A stretch of 64,000 nt of DNA. Origin: an uncultured Collinsella sp. Lineage in GTDB: Bacteria; Actinomycetota; Coriobacteriia; Coriobacteriales; Coriobacteriaceae. The DNA is taken from assembly GCA_900756945.1 (NCBI GenBank), contig CAAELZ010000074.1, positions 4,915 to 68,914 on the forward strand. Direction: 5' to 3'. Under the pieces are notes generated by a model that worked only from the letters and a program-made list of their open reading frames with translations, was not told the origin of the DNA and searched no databases. Shown piece by piece: positions 24,938 to 32,929 of the stretch. Both the position numbers and the translations under genes were made by a program. The stretch's first letter is position 1; each line of letters starts with the position of its first letter.

Positions 24938-24975
24938 TGAAAAAAGCGCCTCTCGACCGATGTCGAGAAGCGCTT
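24938..24975 (-). terminator. Rho-independent terminator of asnS
   Basis: AGCGCCTCTCGACC and TGTCGAGAAGCGCT form the stem (24945-24974); the minus strand then reads TTTTTTC. Upstream, TTTTCAACAGC (24880) and GCTGTTGAAAA (24932) form a further inverted repeat. Confidence 0.8.
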
Positions 24976-25021
24976 ATGCGATGAGCGTTGGCGTGTGGCG
25001 ACGCGAGCTAGCGTCCGACGA

Positions 25022-26425
25022 TTAGAAGTCGGCGTTGCCCACGGTGCGCGGGTGCGGCAGGACGTCGCGGATGTTGCCCACGCCGGTCAGATACATGACC
25101 AAGCGCTCGAAGCCCAGACCGTAGCCGGCGTGCTTGCAGGAACCGTAGCGGCGCAGGTCAAGGTAGTACTTGTACTGCTCGGGATTCATGCCCAGGTCCT
25201 TGATGCGGGCCTCGAGCAGATCCAGGCGCTCCTCGCGCTGGGAGCCGCCGATAATCTCGCCGATACCGGGAACCAGGCAGTCGGCGGCGGCGACGGTCTT
25301 GCCGTCCTCGTTCATGCGCATGTAGAACGCCTTGATCTCGGCCGGGTAGTCGGTCACAAAAGTCGGTCGCTTAAAGTGTTCCTCGGTCAGGAAACGCTCG
25401 TGCTCGGTTTGCAGGTCGATGCCCCAGCTCACGGGATAGTCAAACTTGTGACCGGCGGCGACGGCCTGCTCCAGGATCTCGACGGCCTCGGTGTAGGTAA
25501 CGCGGGCAAAGTCGGAGTTGGCGACATGGTCCAGGCGCTCGAGCAGACCCTTGTCCACAAACTTGTTGAGCATGTTGAGCTCGTCGGGGCAGGTTGCCAT
25601 GACGTCCTTGAGGACATACTTGAGCATGGCCTCGGCGTTATCCATATAGTCGTTAAGGTCGGCAAAGGCCATCTCGGGCTCGATCATCCAAAACTCGGCG
25701 GCGTGGCGCGTGGTGTTGGAGTTCTCGGCACGGAAGGTGGGGCCAAAGGTGTACACGTCGCCAAAGGCCATGGCAAAGTTCTCGGCATTGAGCTGGCCGG
25801 ACACGGTGAGGCTTGCATGCTTGCCAAAGAAGTCCTGGCTCCAGTCGACCTCGCCGGACTCGGTGAGGGGCGGATTTTTGGGGTCGAGCGTGGTCACGCG
25901 GAACATCTCGCCGGCGCCCTCGCAGTCACTCGTGGTGATGATGGGGGTGTTGACGTAGACAAAGCCCTGCTCCTGGAAGAAGCGGTGGATGGCGGCAGCC
26001 GCGACAGAGCGGATGCGGAAGACGGCGCGGAACAGGTTGGTGCGCGGGCGCAGGTGCTGCTGGGTGCGCAGGAACTCGACGGTTGCGCGCTTCTTCTGCA
26101 GCGGGTAATCCGGGGCGCTGACGCCCTCGACCTCGATGGAGGTGGCAGAAAGCTCGAAAGGCTGGGGCGCATCGGGGGTCAGCTTGACGGTGCCGGTGCA
26201 AATGAGTGCGGCCGAGACGTTTTGATGGGCGATCTCGTCGTAGTTGTCGAGTGCCTCGCGGTTCATGACGACCTGCAGGTCGCGGAAGCAGCTGCCGTCG
26301 TTGAGCGTAACAAAGCCAAAGTTCTTCATGTCGCGGACGGACTTGACCCAGCCGGCGACGGTGACGGTCTGGCCGCCGAGCGATTCGGCATCGGCATAGA
26401 GCTGCGCGATTTTGGTGCGGTTCAC
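25022..26425 (-). CDS. asnS: asparaginyl-tRNA synthetase
   Basis: Class IIb synthetase charging tRNA-Asn. The 467-aa length matches AsnRS. The N-terminal OB-fold anticodon-binding domain ([19 protein letters not shown]) is followed by motif 2 ([20 protein letters not shown]) and motif 3 ([15 protein letters not shown]). The start is taken as GTG 26425 with GGGAGGA just upstream and the conserved NRTKIAQLY after it; longer ATG starts exist (26437, 26491) but lack support. Presence of AsnRS implies direct Asn charging. No T-box is seen upstream. Confidence 0.93.
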   Translation of the reverse strand: MNRTKIAQLYADAESLGGQTVTVAGWVKSVRDMKNFGFVTLNDGSCFRDLQVVMNREALDNYDEIAHQNVSAALICTGTVKLTPDAPQPFELSATSIEVEGVSAPDYPLQKKRATVEFLRTQQHLRPRTNLFRAVFRIRSVAAAAIHRFFQEQGFVYVNTPIITTSDCEGAGEMFRVTTLDPKNPPLTESGEVDWSQDFFGKHASLTVSGQLNAENFAMAFGDVYTFGPTFRAENSNTTRHAAEFWMIEPEMAFADLNDYMDNAEAMLKYVLKDVMATCPDELNMLNKFVDKGLLERLDHVANSDFARVTYTEAVEILEQAVAAGHKFDYPVSWGIDLQTEHERFLTEEHFKRPTFVTDYPAEIKAFYMRMNEDGKTVAAADCLVPGIGEIIGGSQREERLDLLEARIKDLGMNPEQYKYYLDLRRYGSCKHAGYGLGFERLVMYLTGVGNIRDVLPHPRTVGNADF

Positions 26426-26529
26426 GTATCCTCCCATAACGGTTGAATGATAGTTATCCATACAGTTCGATATTTTAGCAGCTCGGCTCATTTGGGCTAT
26501 ACAGATAAAGCATTGGCGGGATGGTTTTT

Positions 26530-26570
26530 CAAACGAAAAGTGCCCGCGGCCAAATGGTCGCGGGCACTTG
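26530..26570 (-). terminator. Rho-independent terminator of the PTS IIA gene
   Basis: AAGTGCCCGCGGCC pairs with GGTCGCGGGCACTT; on the minus strand TTTTCGTTTG follows. Confidence 0.8.
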
Positions 26571-26606
26571 ACGAGGTGCCTTTTGGCTGTGTGGCGCGGG
26601 GCCTGG

Positions 26607-27170
26607 CTACTTGGTCTTGGCTACCAGCAGCGGGTCGCCAAGCTTGACGAGCGGGTTGCCGCCGATAAGCGTTCCAGACTCGCCGACATGGTCGATGCTC
26701 TTAAGACGATCGAGCTCGGAGACGATGACGGTCACGATGTCCTCGTGGCCGGCGGCCTTGATGGCCTCGCGATCGAAGCTGATGAGCGGCTGGCCGGCCT
26801 TGACCACATCGCCCATCTCGACAAAGCGGGCAAAACCCTTGCCGTTCATTTCCACGGTGCCCAGGCCAACATGGATGAATACGCGCAGACCGTCCTCGGT
26901 AATCATGCCGATGGAGTGGTTGGTGACAGTGGTGGCGCCGATGCGGCCGTTGGCGGGCGCATAGATGGTGCCGGTAATGGGCTCGATGCCATAGCCCTGG
27001 CCAAGCATGCCCGAGGCGATCGTCTCGTCGGGAACCTCGTCCAGGCTGACGAGCACGCCGTTGACGGGGGCATAGATGACGCCTTCGCGGGTGGCGAAGC
27101 TTGCTGCGGGCGGAACGGACGCCTCGCCGGTCGAGGTGAAGGTGGACTTAAGCGAATCGAGCAGACCCAT
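26607..27170 (-). CDS. PTS glucose-family enzyme IIA component
   Basis: Phosphocarrier that takes phosphate from HPr and passes it to a IIB domain; in some bacteria it is also a regulator. The protein is 187 aa from ATG 27170 (GGAGG five bases upstream). Conserved IIA-Glc features: [19 protein letters not shown], the first active-site His in TNHSIGMIT and the phosphorylated His in [17 protein letters not shown]. Standalone, with no IIB/IIC neighbour, so its partner lies elsewhere. Confidence 0.9.
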   Translation of the reverse strand: MGLLDSLKSTFTSTGEASVPPAASFATREGVIYAPVNGVLVSLDEVPDETIASGMLGQGYGIEPITGTIYAPANGRIGATTVTNHSIGMITEDGLRVFIHVGLGTVEMNGKGFARFVEMGDVVKAGQPLISFDREAIKAAGHEDIVTVIVSELDRLKSIDHVGESGTLIGGNPLVKLGDPLLVAKTK

Positions 27171-27414
27171 AGTTGCCTCCAACTTAAATAGGCGCATATC
27201 GCGCGTTTGGTTTGCCGGAAACGTTTCATATCTGTTTCGCGGCTTGGTCAACACCCCCTATTCTACGCTGCTCAGCGATACCTCTGAGCTGGGATTATGT
27301 GATATATCAGTTGAAGGGAAACTTATTGCTGGCGTGTTTCTGCGTCACGGGTTCAAGTGGGGTACGCTTGAAGGCGAAAAACAAGGGCGCATAATTTGCG
27401 CGAAGGGAGCACAT

Positions 27415-28314
27415 ATGATTGTCGAGAACCATGCGCTGTGGGGCGAGGAGCCGACCGAGGAATATCCGGCGACGTTTACGTATTTGGGTGCCGAGCCGCT
27501 GCCCGATAAACCGAATGGTCGCCGCCCTGCCGTGATTATCTGCGGCGGAGGTGCGTTTACGCATATCGCTCCGCATGAGCAGGATCCCGTGGCGTTTGCG
27601 TTTTTGGATCACGGTTACCAGGCCTTTGTGCTCAACTATGTCACGAGTTCTACGGGTGACGTGAGCTTTCCGCGCCCCCAGGCGGATCTTGCCAAGATGG
27701 TCGCCACGGTGCGCGCCAACGCCGACGAGTGGCATGTCGATCCTAAGCGCGTGTGCGTCGTGGGATTCTCGGCGGGCGGTATGATCTGCGCTTCGCTGGC
27801 AACGCAATGGAAGACTGGTCCCTTCGCGGGCCTTGCCGGGGCTCGTCCGGAGGATATTCGTCCCGACGCCGTGGTGCTGGGCTATCCGTTGCTCGACCTT
27901 GCCTATGTGCGCGATATGCAGACGCGCGACCCGCGCATCGACCTGCGCGTGCCCAAGACGGGTGGCAAGACGGGGCGCGATTTGCTCAACGACTATCTGT
28001 CGATGGTGACGGGCGGCGAGGCGACCGATGAGCACCTGGCCGACATTTGCCCTACCACGCACGTTTCGCGCCAGATGCCCCCGACCTTTGTGTGGGGCGT
28101 TTCGGACGACAAGACGGCGCCGGTCGCGCAGGTCTACCCGTTTGCGCAGCGCATGGCCGAGGAGGGTGTTGCATGCGAGATGCACGTCTTTGACCAGGGC
28201 GGTCACGGCCTTTCGCTCGGCAACGCCAACACCGCGGTCGACAACGAGGACAAGCAGGTGGCAGTCCGTCCTTGGATCCGCCTGGCCTTCCGCTTTTTGG
28301 AGCGTCATCTGTAA
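27415..28314 (+). CDS. alpha/beta-hydrolase (acetyl esterase / BD-FAE-like)
   Basis: A 299-aa serine hydrolase. Oxyanion-hole region ICGGGAFTH (about 41-49), nucleophile GFSAGG (about 118-123), acid in GVSDDKTAPV (about 231-240) and His in GGHGLS (about 263-268). Similar enzymes deacetylate sugars or xylan fragments. No signal peptide, so cytosolic. ATG 27415 with AAGGGAG at 27403-27409; the open frame extends upstream but without coding character. Divergent from the PTS IIA gene. Confidence 0.85.
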   Translation: MIVENHALWGEEPTEEYPATFTYLGAEPLPDKPNGRRPAVIICGGGAFTHIAPHEQDPVAFAFLDHGYQAFVLNYVTSSTGDVSFPRPQADLAKMVATVRANADEWHVDPKRVCVVGFSAGGMICASLATQWKTGPFAGLAGARPEDIRPDAVVLGYPLLDLAYVRDMQTRDPRIDLRVPKTGGKTGRDLLNDYLSMVTGGEATDEHLADICPTTHVSRQMPPTFVWGVSDDKTAPVAQVYPFAQRMAEEGVACEMHVFDQGGHGLSLGNANTAVDNEDKQVAVRPWIRLAFRFLERHL

Positions 28315-28345
28315 GAGGGGCGGCCTCATCCCGGCCCTTCAGAGT

Positions 28346-28575
28346 GGGATGTCGTTTCCCCGGGAGGTCCCATTGGGAAACCGCATCCCGGAATTCGCCT
28401 GGATAGTGGGATGCGGTTTCCGGAAGGGCATCGTTTGGGAAACCGCGACCCGTTTTGGATGCAAATTTTGGGATGGAGTTTCCGTTTGAGGGCCGATTTG
28501 GATAGTCTGTCCCGGTTTGGGTACCGATTCCGGGACGCAGTTTCCGCAGTAGGCCCGTTTGGGAAACCGCGTCCC
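28346..28575. repeat. array of alternating inverted half-sites, exact 62-bp period (copy C)
   Basis: Reverse half-sites (GGGATGCGGTTTCC type) begin at 28346, 28408, 28470 and 28532; forward half-sites (GGAAACCGCATCCC type) at 28376, 28438, 28500 and 28562. Every step is exactly 62 bp; gaps are 16 bp (reverse to forward) and 18 bp (forward to reverse). The 18-bp spacers fall into recurring types (GGAATTCGC... and ...GCAAATTTT). The third forward site is degenerate (GGATAGTCTGTCCC). It fills the gap between the esterase and the convergent GntR gene, and 28576-28701 holds nothing else recognised. Confidence 0.9.
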
Positions 28576-28701
28576 GGAATTCGCCCGCGCCCGGTTGCTT
28601 CGAATCCCGTCCATTGGCGGAGAGTAACTTGTCTCCGATGCGCCAATGGCTTTGAGCGGTGCTGACGCCAAGAATTGAAACTGGTGCCGCTTTCTGCTTT
28701 T

Positions 28702-29352
28702 CTACCAAACGGTGAACTGGGCGTTTTCCGTGTTCCAATGGACATCGCGAACGTAGTCTCGCACACCCGCCGCATCTCGCGCTTCGAACAGCTCAAGAAT
28801 ATGAGCATGTTCGGCATTGGCTATACCTAGCAGTTTGCACGCCGTCTCCTGATCGACGGTCTCGTAATCGCGTTTGATAAAGCAACGCTCGAGCTGAGAA
28901 ATCATGTCGCGCAGACGGTCGTTGCCACATCGGTTGAAGTACGTCAGGTGAAAGTCCCGCTGAATGTCGTCGTACTTTCGGATGAGACCGCCCTGGATCG
29001 CAAGGTCCATGGATCCAACCAAAAACTTTAGCTGCATGATGTCCTCTTCGGTCAGGAGAGGACAGGCGAGGTATGCTGCCTGTCCGTCGAGCGGTCCCAT
29101 AATTTCAAAGACCTCAACGGCGTTTTGTTGATCGAACCCACGGACGCGGAATCCGCGGCGGGGGAGATTGTCCAGATAGCCGTCGCTTGCCAGCTGGATG
29201 AGCGCCTCGCGAACCGGCGTGCGCGATACGCCCATGGAGTCACAGATCGCCTGCTCGCTCACGCGGTCACCGGCCGAAAGCTCGCCGGCGTCTATGCGAC
29301 TCGAAATATAGTCGTATACATGATCTTTCAAGGGCCTTCTGAGCGTTTCCAT
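28702..29352 (-). CDS. GntR-family (FadR/FCD subfamily) transcriptional regulator
   Basis: A 216-aa repressor-type protein. The N-terminal winged HTH (SEQAICDSMGVSRTPVREAL, about 32-51, with the wing PRRGFRVRGF) is followed by an all-helical FCD ligand/metal domain (DDIQRDFHLTYF and EHAHILELFEARD carry the conserved acidic/His residues). Divergent from the DDAH/permease genes with TTGTATA...TATACAA in the shared region, so it most likely controls them in response to an arginine-derived or related effector. Confidence 0.9.
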   Translation of the reverse strand: METLRRPLKDHVYDYISSRIDAGELSAGDRVSEQAICDSMGVSRTPVREALIQLASDGYLDNLPRRGFRVRGFDQQNAVEVFEIMGPLDGQAAYLACPLLTEEDIMQLKFLVGSMDLAIQGGLIRKYDDIQRDFHLTYFNRCGNDRLRDMISQLERCFIKRDYETVDQETACKLLGIANAEHAHILELFEARDAAGVRDYVRDVHWNTENAQFTVW

Positions 29353-29499
29353 GGGCTTATATTCCTTAACTGTATATTTCTAGAATAAAATACGTTTTGC
29401 TTGAATAGGCTAATTGAATTATAGAACGGCCAGCTAAATTGCGCTACTCAATCAGGAGAAGCGAAAATACGCTTACCGAGAATTATCTACCGTTCAGGA

Positions 29500-29516
29500 T
29501 TGTATACAATATACAA
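29500..29516. promoter_or_regulatory. palindromic operator candidate for the GntR/FCD regulator
   Basis: TTGTATACAATATACAA: TTGTATA and TATACAA are exact complements with a 3-bp spacer, and the first ten bases are themselves a palindrome. It is located between the divergent regulator and DDAH genes. A further TGTATA lies near 29371. Confidence 0.65.
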
Positions 29517-29606
29517 AACAGCAAAGACACCCTAAGATAAAGCCATCGGAAGGAAGGCGGACGCAAGGAAGTCCGCTCAGTACTATGAGATCCAAGGAGG
29601 ATCATC

Positions 29607-30383
29607 ATGACCAAGTTCAGCCACGTCATCATCCGTCGTCCCGGCAAGTCCCTGAGCAATGGCATCACGAGCGCTCCCGAGCTTGGCCAGCCCATCTACG
29701 AGCGCGCTATCGAGGAGCACTACGATTACGAGCATGCGCTCGAGCAGTGTGGCGTTGACGTGTCGGTGCTGCCGGCGCTTGAGCAGTATCCCGACAGCTG
29801 CTTTGTCGAGGATCCGGCCGTTATCACTCGCTGCGGCGCCATCATTACCAATCCCGGTGCCGGCAGTCGCAACGGCGAGAAGGACGAGATCGAGCCGGTC
29901 GTCCGTCGCTTCTTTGACGACGAGCATGTGAAGCACATCGTTTCCCCCGGCACGCTTGACGGCGGCGACGTCATGATGGTCGGCGATCATTTCTACGTCG
30001 GTCGCTCTGCTCGCACCAACGAAGAGGGCATCCGCCAGTTCTGCGAGATTCTCGAGGGCTGGGGCCTCGAGGGCTCCGAGGTTCCGCTGGAGGAGGTCCT
30101 GCACCTCAAGACGGGCGTCAACTACATCGAGGACAACAACATGCTCGTCTCTGGTGAGTTCATCGATAAGCCCGACTTTGCCCAGTACAACAAGATCGTC
30201 GTGCCCGAGGACGAGGCCTATGGCGCCAACTGCATCTGGGTCAACGGTGCGGTCATTGTTGCCGAGGGCTATCCGACCGTGCTCAAGGCCGTGCAGGATC
30301 TGGGTTACAAGACGCTCGTTGTCGACACCTCCGAGTATCGCAAGGTCGACGGCGGCCTCTCCTGCCTGTCGCTGCGCTTCTAA
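29607..30383 (+). CDS. dimethylarginine dimethylaminohydrolase-like enzyme (amidinotransferase superfamily)
   Basis: A 258-aa guanidino-modifying enzyme, expected to hydrolyse N-methylated arginine (or a related guanidino compound) to citrulline plus amine. Substrate-binding DSCFVEDPAV (about 59-68), TLDGGDV (about 117-123), catalytic His in HLKTGVNYIE (about 171-180) and nucleophilic Cys in GGLSCLSLRF at the C-terminus. Closest in motif pattern to DDAH; arginine deiminase is larger. AAGGAGG at 29594-29600. Followed by a terminator and an APC permease, suggesting import and breakdown of a guanidino amino acid. Confidence 0.85.
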   Translation: MTKFSHVIIRRPGKSLSNGITSAPELGQPIYERAIEEHYDYEHALEQCGVDVSVLPALEQYPDSCFVEDPAVITRCGAIITNPGAGSRNGEKDEIEPVVRRFFDDEHVKHIVSPGTLDGGDVMMVGDHFYVGRSARTNEEGIRQFCEILEGWGLEGSEVPLEEVLHLKTGVNYIEDNNMLVSGEFIDKPDFAQYNKIVVPEDEAYGANCIWVNGAVIVAEGYPTVLKAVQDLGYKTLVVDTSEYRKVDGGLSCLSLRF

Positions 30384-30418
30384 TATGGCCGCTGTATGAG
30401 CTTAATGATCGCTTGACC

Positions 30419-30460
30419 GATGGCCCGGCACCCGATTCGGGACGTCCGGGCCATCTTTAT
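30419..30460 (+). terminator. stem-loop between the DDAH-like gene and the permease
   Basis: GATGGCCCGG pairs with CCGGGCCATC around a 17-base loop, followed by TTTATT. It may attenuate expression of the downstream permease. Confidence 0.65.
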
Positions 30461-30489
30461 TCGGTCGTTTAATGGAGGGGTGCACATAT

Positions 30490-31953
30490 ATGGCCTCTAA
30501 AACTTGTAACGACGAGATTATCGACCCCAATGGTCTGGATCTCTTTCGTCTGACCATGATGGTCATCACTGCGAGCATTTGCGGCGGTATCTTTTCTCTT
30601 GCCGGCGATATGGCGGCAGGGGGAGCCAATACCGGTGCAGTTATCGTCTCGTGGGGAATTTGCTTTATTGGCGTCTTTGCGCTGATGATGGTGTTCAACG
30701 GTCTGTCTCAGGCTCGTCCCGACCTGACCGGTGGCATCTATGCATATGCTGCGGCTGGCTTTGGCGATTACATTGGATTCAACTCCGCTTGGGGCTACTG
30801 GATCAGCGCATGCCTTTCCAACGTGAGCTTTGCGCTCTTGCTGTTTAGCGCGCTGGGCTATTTCTTCCCTGCGTTTGGTGCGGGCAACAATCTGTTTTCC
30901 ATCATCTGCGCCAGCGTGTTTCTGTGGTTCCTTACCGCTCTCGTGCTTCGCGGCGTCAAGGAGGCCGCGGGCATCAACACAATCGTCACGTTGGCGAAGC
31001 TGGTACCGCTGGGGCTCTTCGTGCTGAGCATCGTGCTCCTGGGTAAGTTCAACGCCGATATCTTTATGGACAACTTCTGGGGCGAGCCGGCTGGTCCTGG
31101 CTTTGGCGAGCAGGTTGTCTCGACCATGATTGCGCTTGTCTGGGTCTTCACGGGCATCGAGGGCGCTGTTGTCATCTCGGGCCGTGCAAAGTATGTGCGC
31201 GACGTCGGCCGCTCGACGGCACTTGGATTTGCGGCCGTGTTCACGCTGTATCTGATTATCTCGCTGCTGTCGCTCGGCATTATGCCGCGCGCGGAGATGG
31301 CGCAGCTCGCAACGCCCTCCATGGCGGGAATTCTCGAGCGCGCAATCGGTCCGGTTGGCGCTGCCATCGTAAACCTTGGCGTAATTCTCTCGCTGGTTGG
31401 CGCAATGCTGGGTTATGTCATCATTGCATCCGAGACGCCGTTTGAGGCGGCGCGCCAGGGTTCCTTCCCGCTGGCGTTTGCCAAGACGAACAAGCATGAC
31501 GCCCCGGTGGTAACGATCCTTGTGAGCTCCGGTATTACGCAACTCTTCTTGATCGTGTCGTATGTGGCGGCAAGCACCTACCAGTTCTTCTATAGCTGCA
31601 CGGTCAACACGATTCTGGTTCCGTATGTCTGCTCGGCTGCCTATTACATGGTGATCGGCTGGAAGAACGAGCATCTGGACGGGCCGCATGCGCCAAGCGT
31701 CGGCAAGGCACGCTTCTTCGGTACGCTCGGCTTTATTTATACGCTGTTCCTGGTGTGGTCGACGGGTCTCCAGGGCGTCATGATTACGACGATTCTTTTT
31801 GCTCCGGCCATTCCCGTTTATATTCTGGGCGAGCGTGGCCGCGGCAAGCAGGTGCTTCCGCATCTGCACGACAAGTTGATCGCGGCGGTGGTTATTGTCG
31901 TGGCGGTTATCTCGCTGTATCTGCATTTTGCCGGCATTGCGCCGATTGTCTAA
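30490..31953 (+). CDS. APC-family amino-acid permease/antiporter (basic amino acid type)
   Basis: Twelve-helix inner-membrane transporter, 487 aa. The first unwound helix carries ASICGGIFSLAGDMAAGGAN (about 24-43), a pattern typical of arginine/ornithine or arginine/agmatine antiporters; VWVFTGIEGAVVISGRA (about 218-234) is the conserved helix 6. The in-frame ATG at 30472 is less likely than 30490, which has TGGAGGGG at 30473-30480. Sits behind the DDAH-like enzyme; uptake of an arginine derivative or exchange with product is inferred. Confidence 0.85.
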   Translation: MASKTCNDEIIDPNGLDLFRLTMMVITASICGGIFSLAGDMAAGGANTGAVIVSWGICFIGVFALMMVFNGLSQARPDLTGGIYAYAAAGFGDYIGFNSAWGYWISACLSNVSFALLLFSALGYFFPAFGAGNNLFSIICASVFLWFLTALVLRGVKEAAGINTIVTLAKLVPLGLFVLSIVLLGKFNADIFMDNFWGEPAGPGFGEQVVSTMIALVWVFTGIEGAVVISGRAKYVRDVGRSTALGFAAVFTLYLIISLLSLGIMPRAEMAQLATPSMAGILERAIGPVGAAIVNLGVILSLVGAMLGYVIIASETPFEAARQGSFPLAFAKTNKHDAPVVTILVSSGITQLFLIVSYVAASTYQFFYSCTVNTILVPYVCSAAYYMVIGWKNEHLDGPHAPSVGKARFFGTLGFIYTLFLVWSTGLQGVMITTILFAPAIPVYILGERGRGKQVLPHLHDKLIAAVVIVVAVISLYLHFAGIAPIV

Positions 31954-32115
31954 GACTATGGCGAACTCCATTGCTTGGTAAGCCGGCGGGCATCGCATAT
32001 CGATGTCGTCTGGCATTCCATAACTGATGTGGGTCTCTATTACGTGCCTTTGTGAGCACCCACCAAGCCCGTGCAGGTGACAGTTGTTGCCAGCGCGGGC
32101 TTTTGCGGTTGCGGA

Positions 32116-32315
32116 GGAAACTACGTCCCGTTTCAAGCGCAAATTCTGGGCTGCTGTTTCCCCTGAGCGCCCAAAGCGGAAACTGCATCCCGGAATTCGT
32201 CGGAATAGTGGGATGCGGTTTCCGGAATGGTGTCCTCTGGGAAACCGCAACCCGTTTTGGACGCAAATTCTGGGACGTAGTTTCCACGGCAGGCCCGTCT
32301 GGGAAACCGCGACCC
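32116..32315. repeat. array of alternating inverted half-sites, exact 62-bp period (copy D)
   Basis: Forward half-sites (GGAAACCGCAACCC type) begin at 32116, 32178, 32240 and 32302; reverse half-sites at 32148, 32210 and 32272, all at exact 62-bp steps. Spacers recur as in copy C: GGAATTCGTCGGAATAGT at 32192 matches the C spacer at 28390, and GTTTTGGACGCAAATTCT at 32254 matches that at 28452. The rest of the 534-bp gap (31954-32115, 32316-32487) has no recognised content. Confidence 0.9.
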
Positions 32316-32487
32316 GGAATTAGTCTGCATGGTCGCTCGGCATCCCGCCCATTGATGCAATGGGGACAGAAAACTTTGCAGCAATCTGTTGATTGAACGT
32401 CGTTGTGTGCCCGCAGTTTCTGGGCAAGCCGTCTCGCAGCAAAGTAGACTAGATGCCATTTCAAAAGGTCTGCTTAGAGGAGGAGCC

Positions 32488-32808
32488 ATGCTTGAGGGTA
32501 CGTATGTGGTTTTGGCCCAGACGCCGGTGGGGAGCAAGCGCGGCGAGGTGACGTTTTCACATGGGGTGAACGGCGCGCTCAGGGCAGTACTAAACGTCAG
32601 GGGTCTCAATATCGCTCTCTCGGGTGCCCGCGCTGAGTGCGATTTCTTTGAGCTCTCGGGTACTATCTCCCACGTCTTGATGGGCAAGGCGCCCTTTACA
32701 TGCACGGGGTCGGTTGAGGGTGATCGACTCACTGCTACCGCGCGGTCGGGTTCCATTTCGATCTCGCTGAGCGGTATGCGCAAAGAGCTTTCGGGGCGCA
32801 CCGCATAA
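32488..32808 (+). CDS. small conserved-looking protein of unknown function
   Basis: A 106-aa protein with a clear GAGGAGG at 32477-32483. It reads as alternating beta strands: TYVVLAQTPVGSKRGEVTF, then LRAVLNVRGLNIALSGA, FFELSGTISHVLMGKAPFTC and LTATARSGSISISLSG. The pattern of a strand ending in TPVGSKRG and repeated L-x-G turns resembles small lipocalin/calycin-like domains found alone or appended to reductases in gut bacteria; this is a fold guess only. No signal peptide. Between repeat array D and feoB. Confidence 0.65.
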   Translation: MLEGTYVVLAQTPVGSKRGEVTFSHGVNGALRAVLNVRGLNIALSGARAECDFFELSGTISHVLMGKAPFTCTGSVEGDRLTATARSGSISISLSGMRKELSGRTA

Positions 32809-32929
32809 AGTTTGCGCAGGTAAACATCGGTATTTGACTTTATAAAATAGTTCAGAGCGCTATCATTTGTCGTTACGAGTTGGTTAGCCCCGGTAAACGG
32901 TTAACCGCGTCTAACGAAAGGATGAGCGC

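Noticed and set aside
26426..26600. T-box leader before asnS
   Set aside because: No specifier-loop or antiterminator sequence (TGGNACC type) is seen in the short upstream region.
28346..28575. CRISPR array or simple tandem repeat
   Set aside because: Half-sites alternate in orientation and spacers partly recur, unlike CRISPR spacers; no cas genes are in the window.
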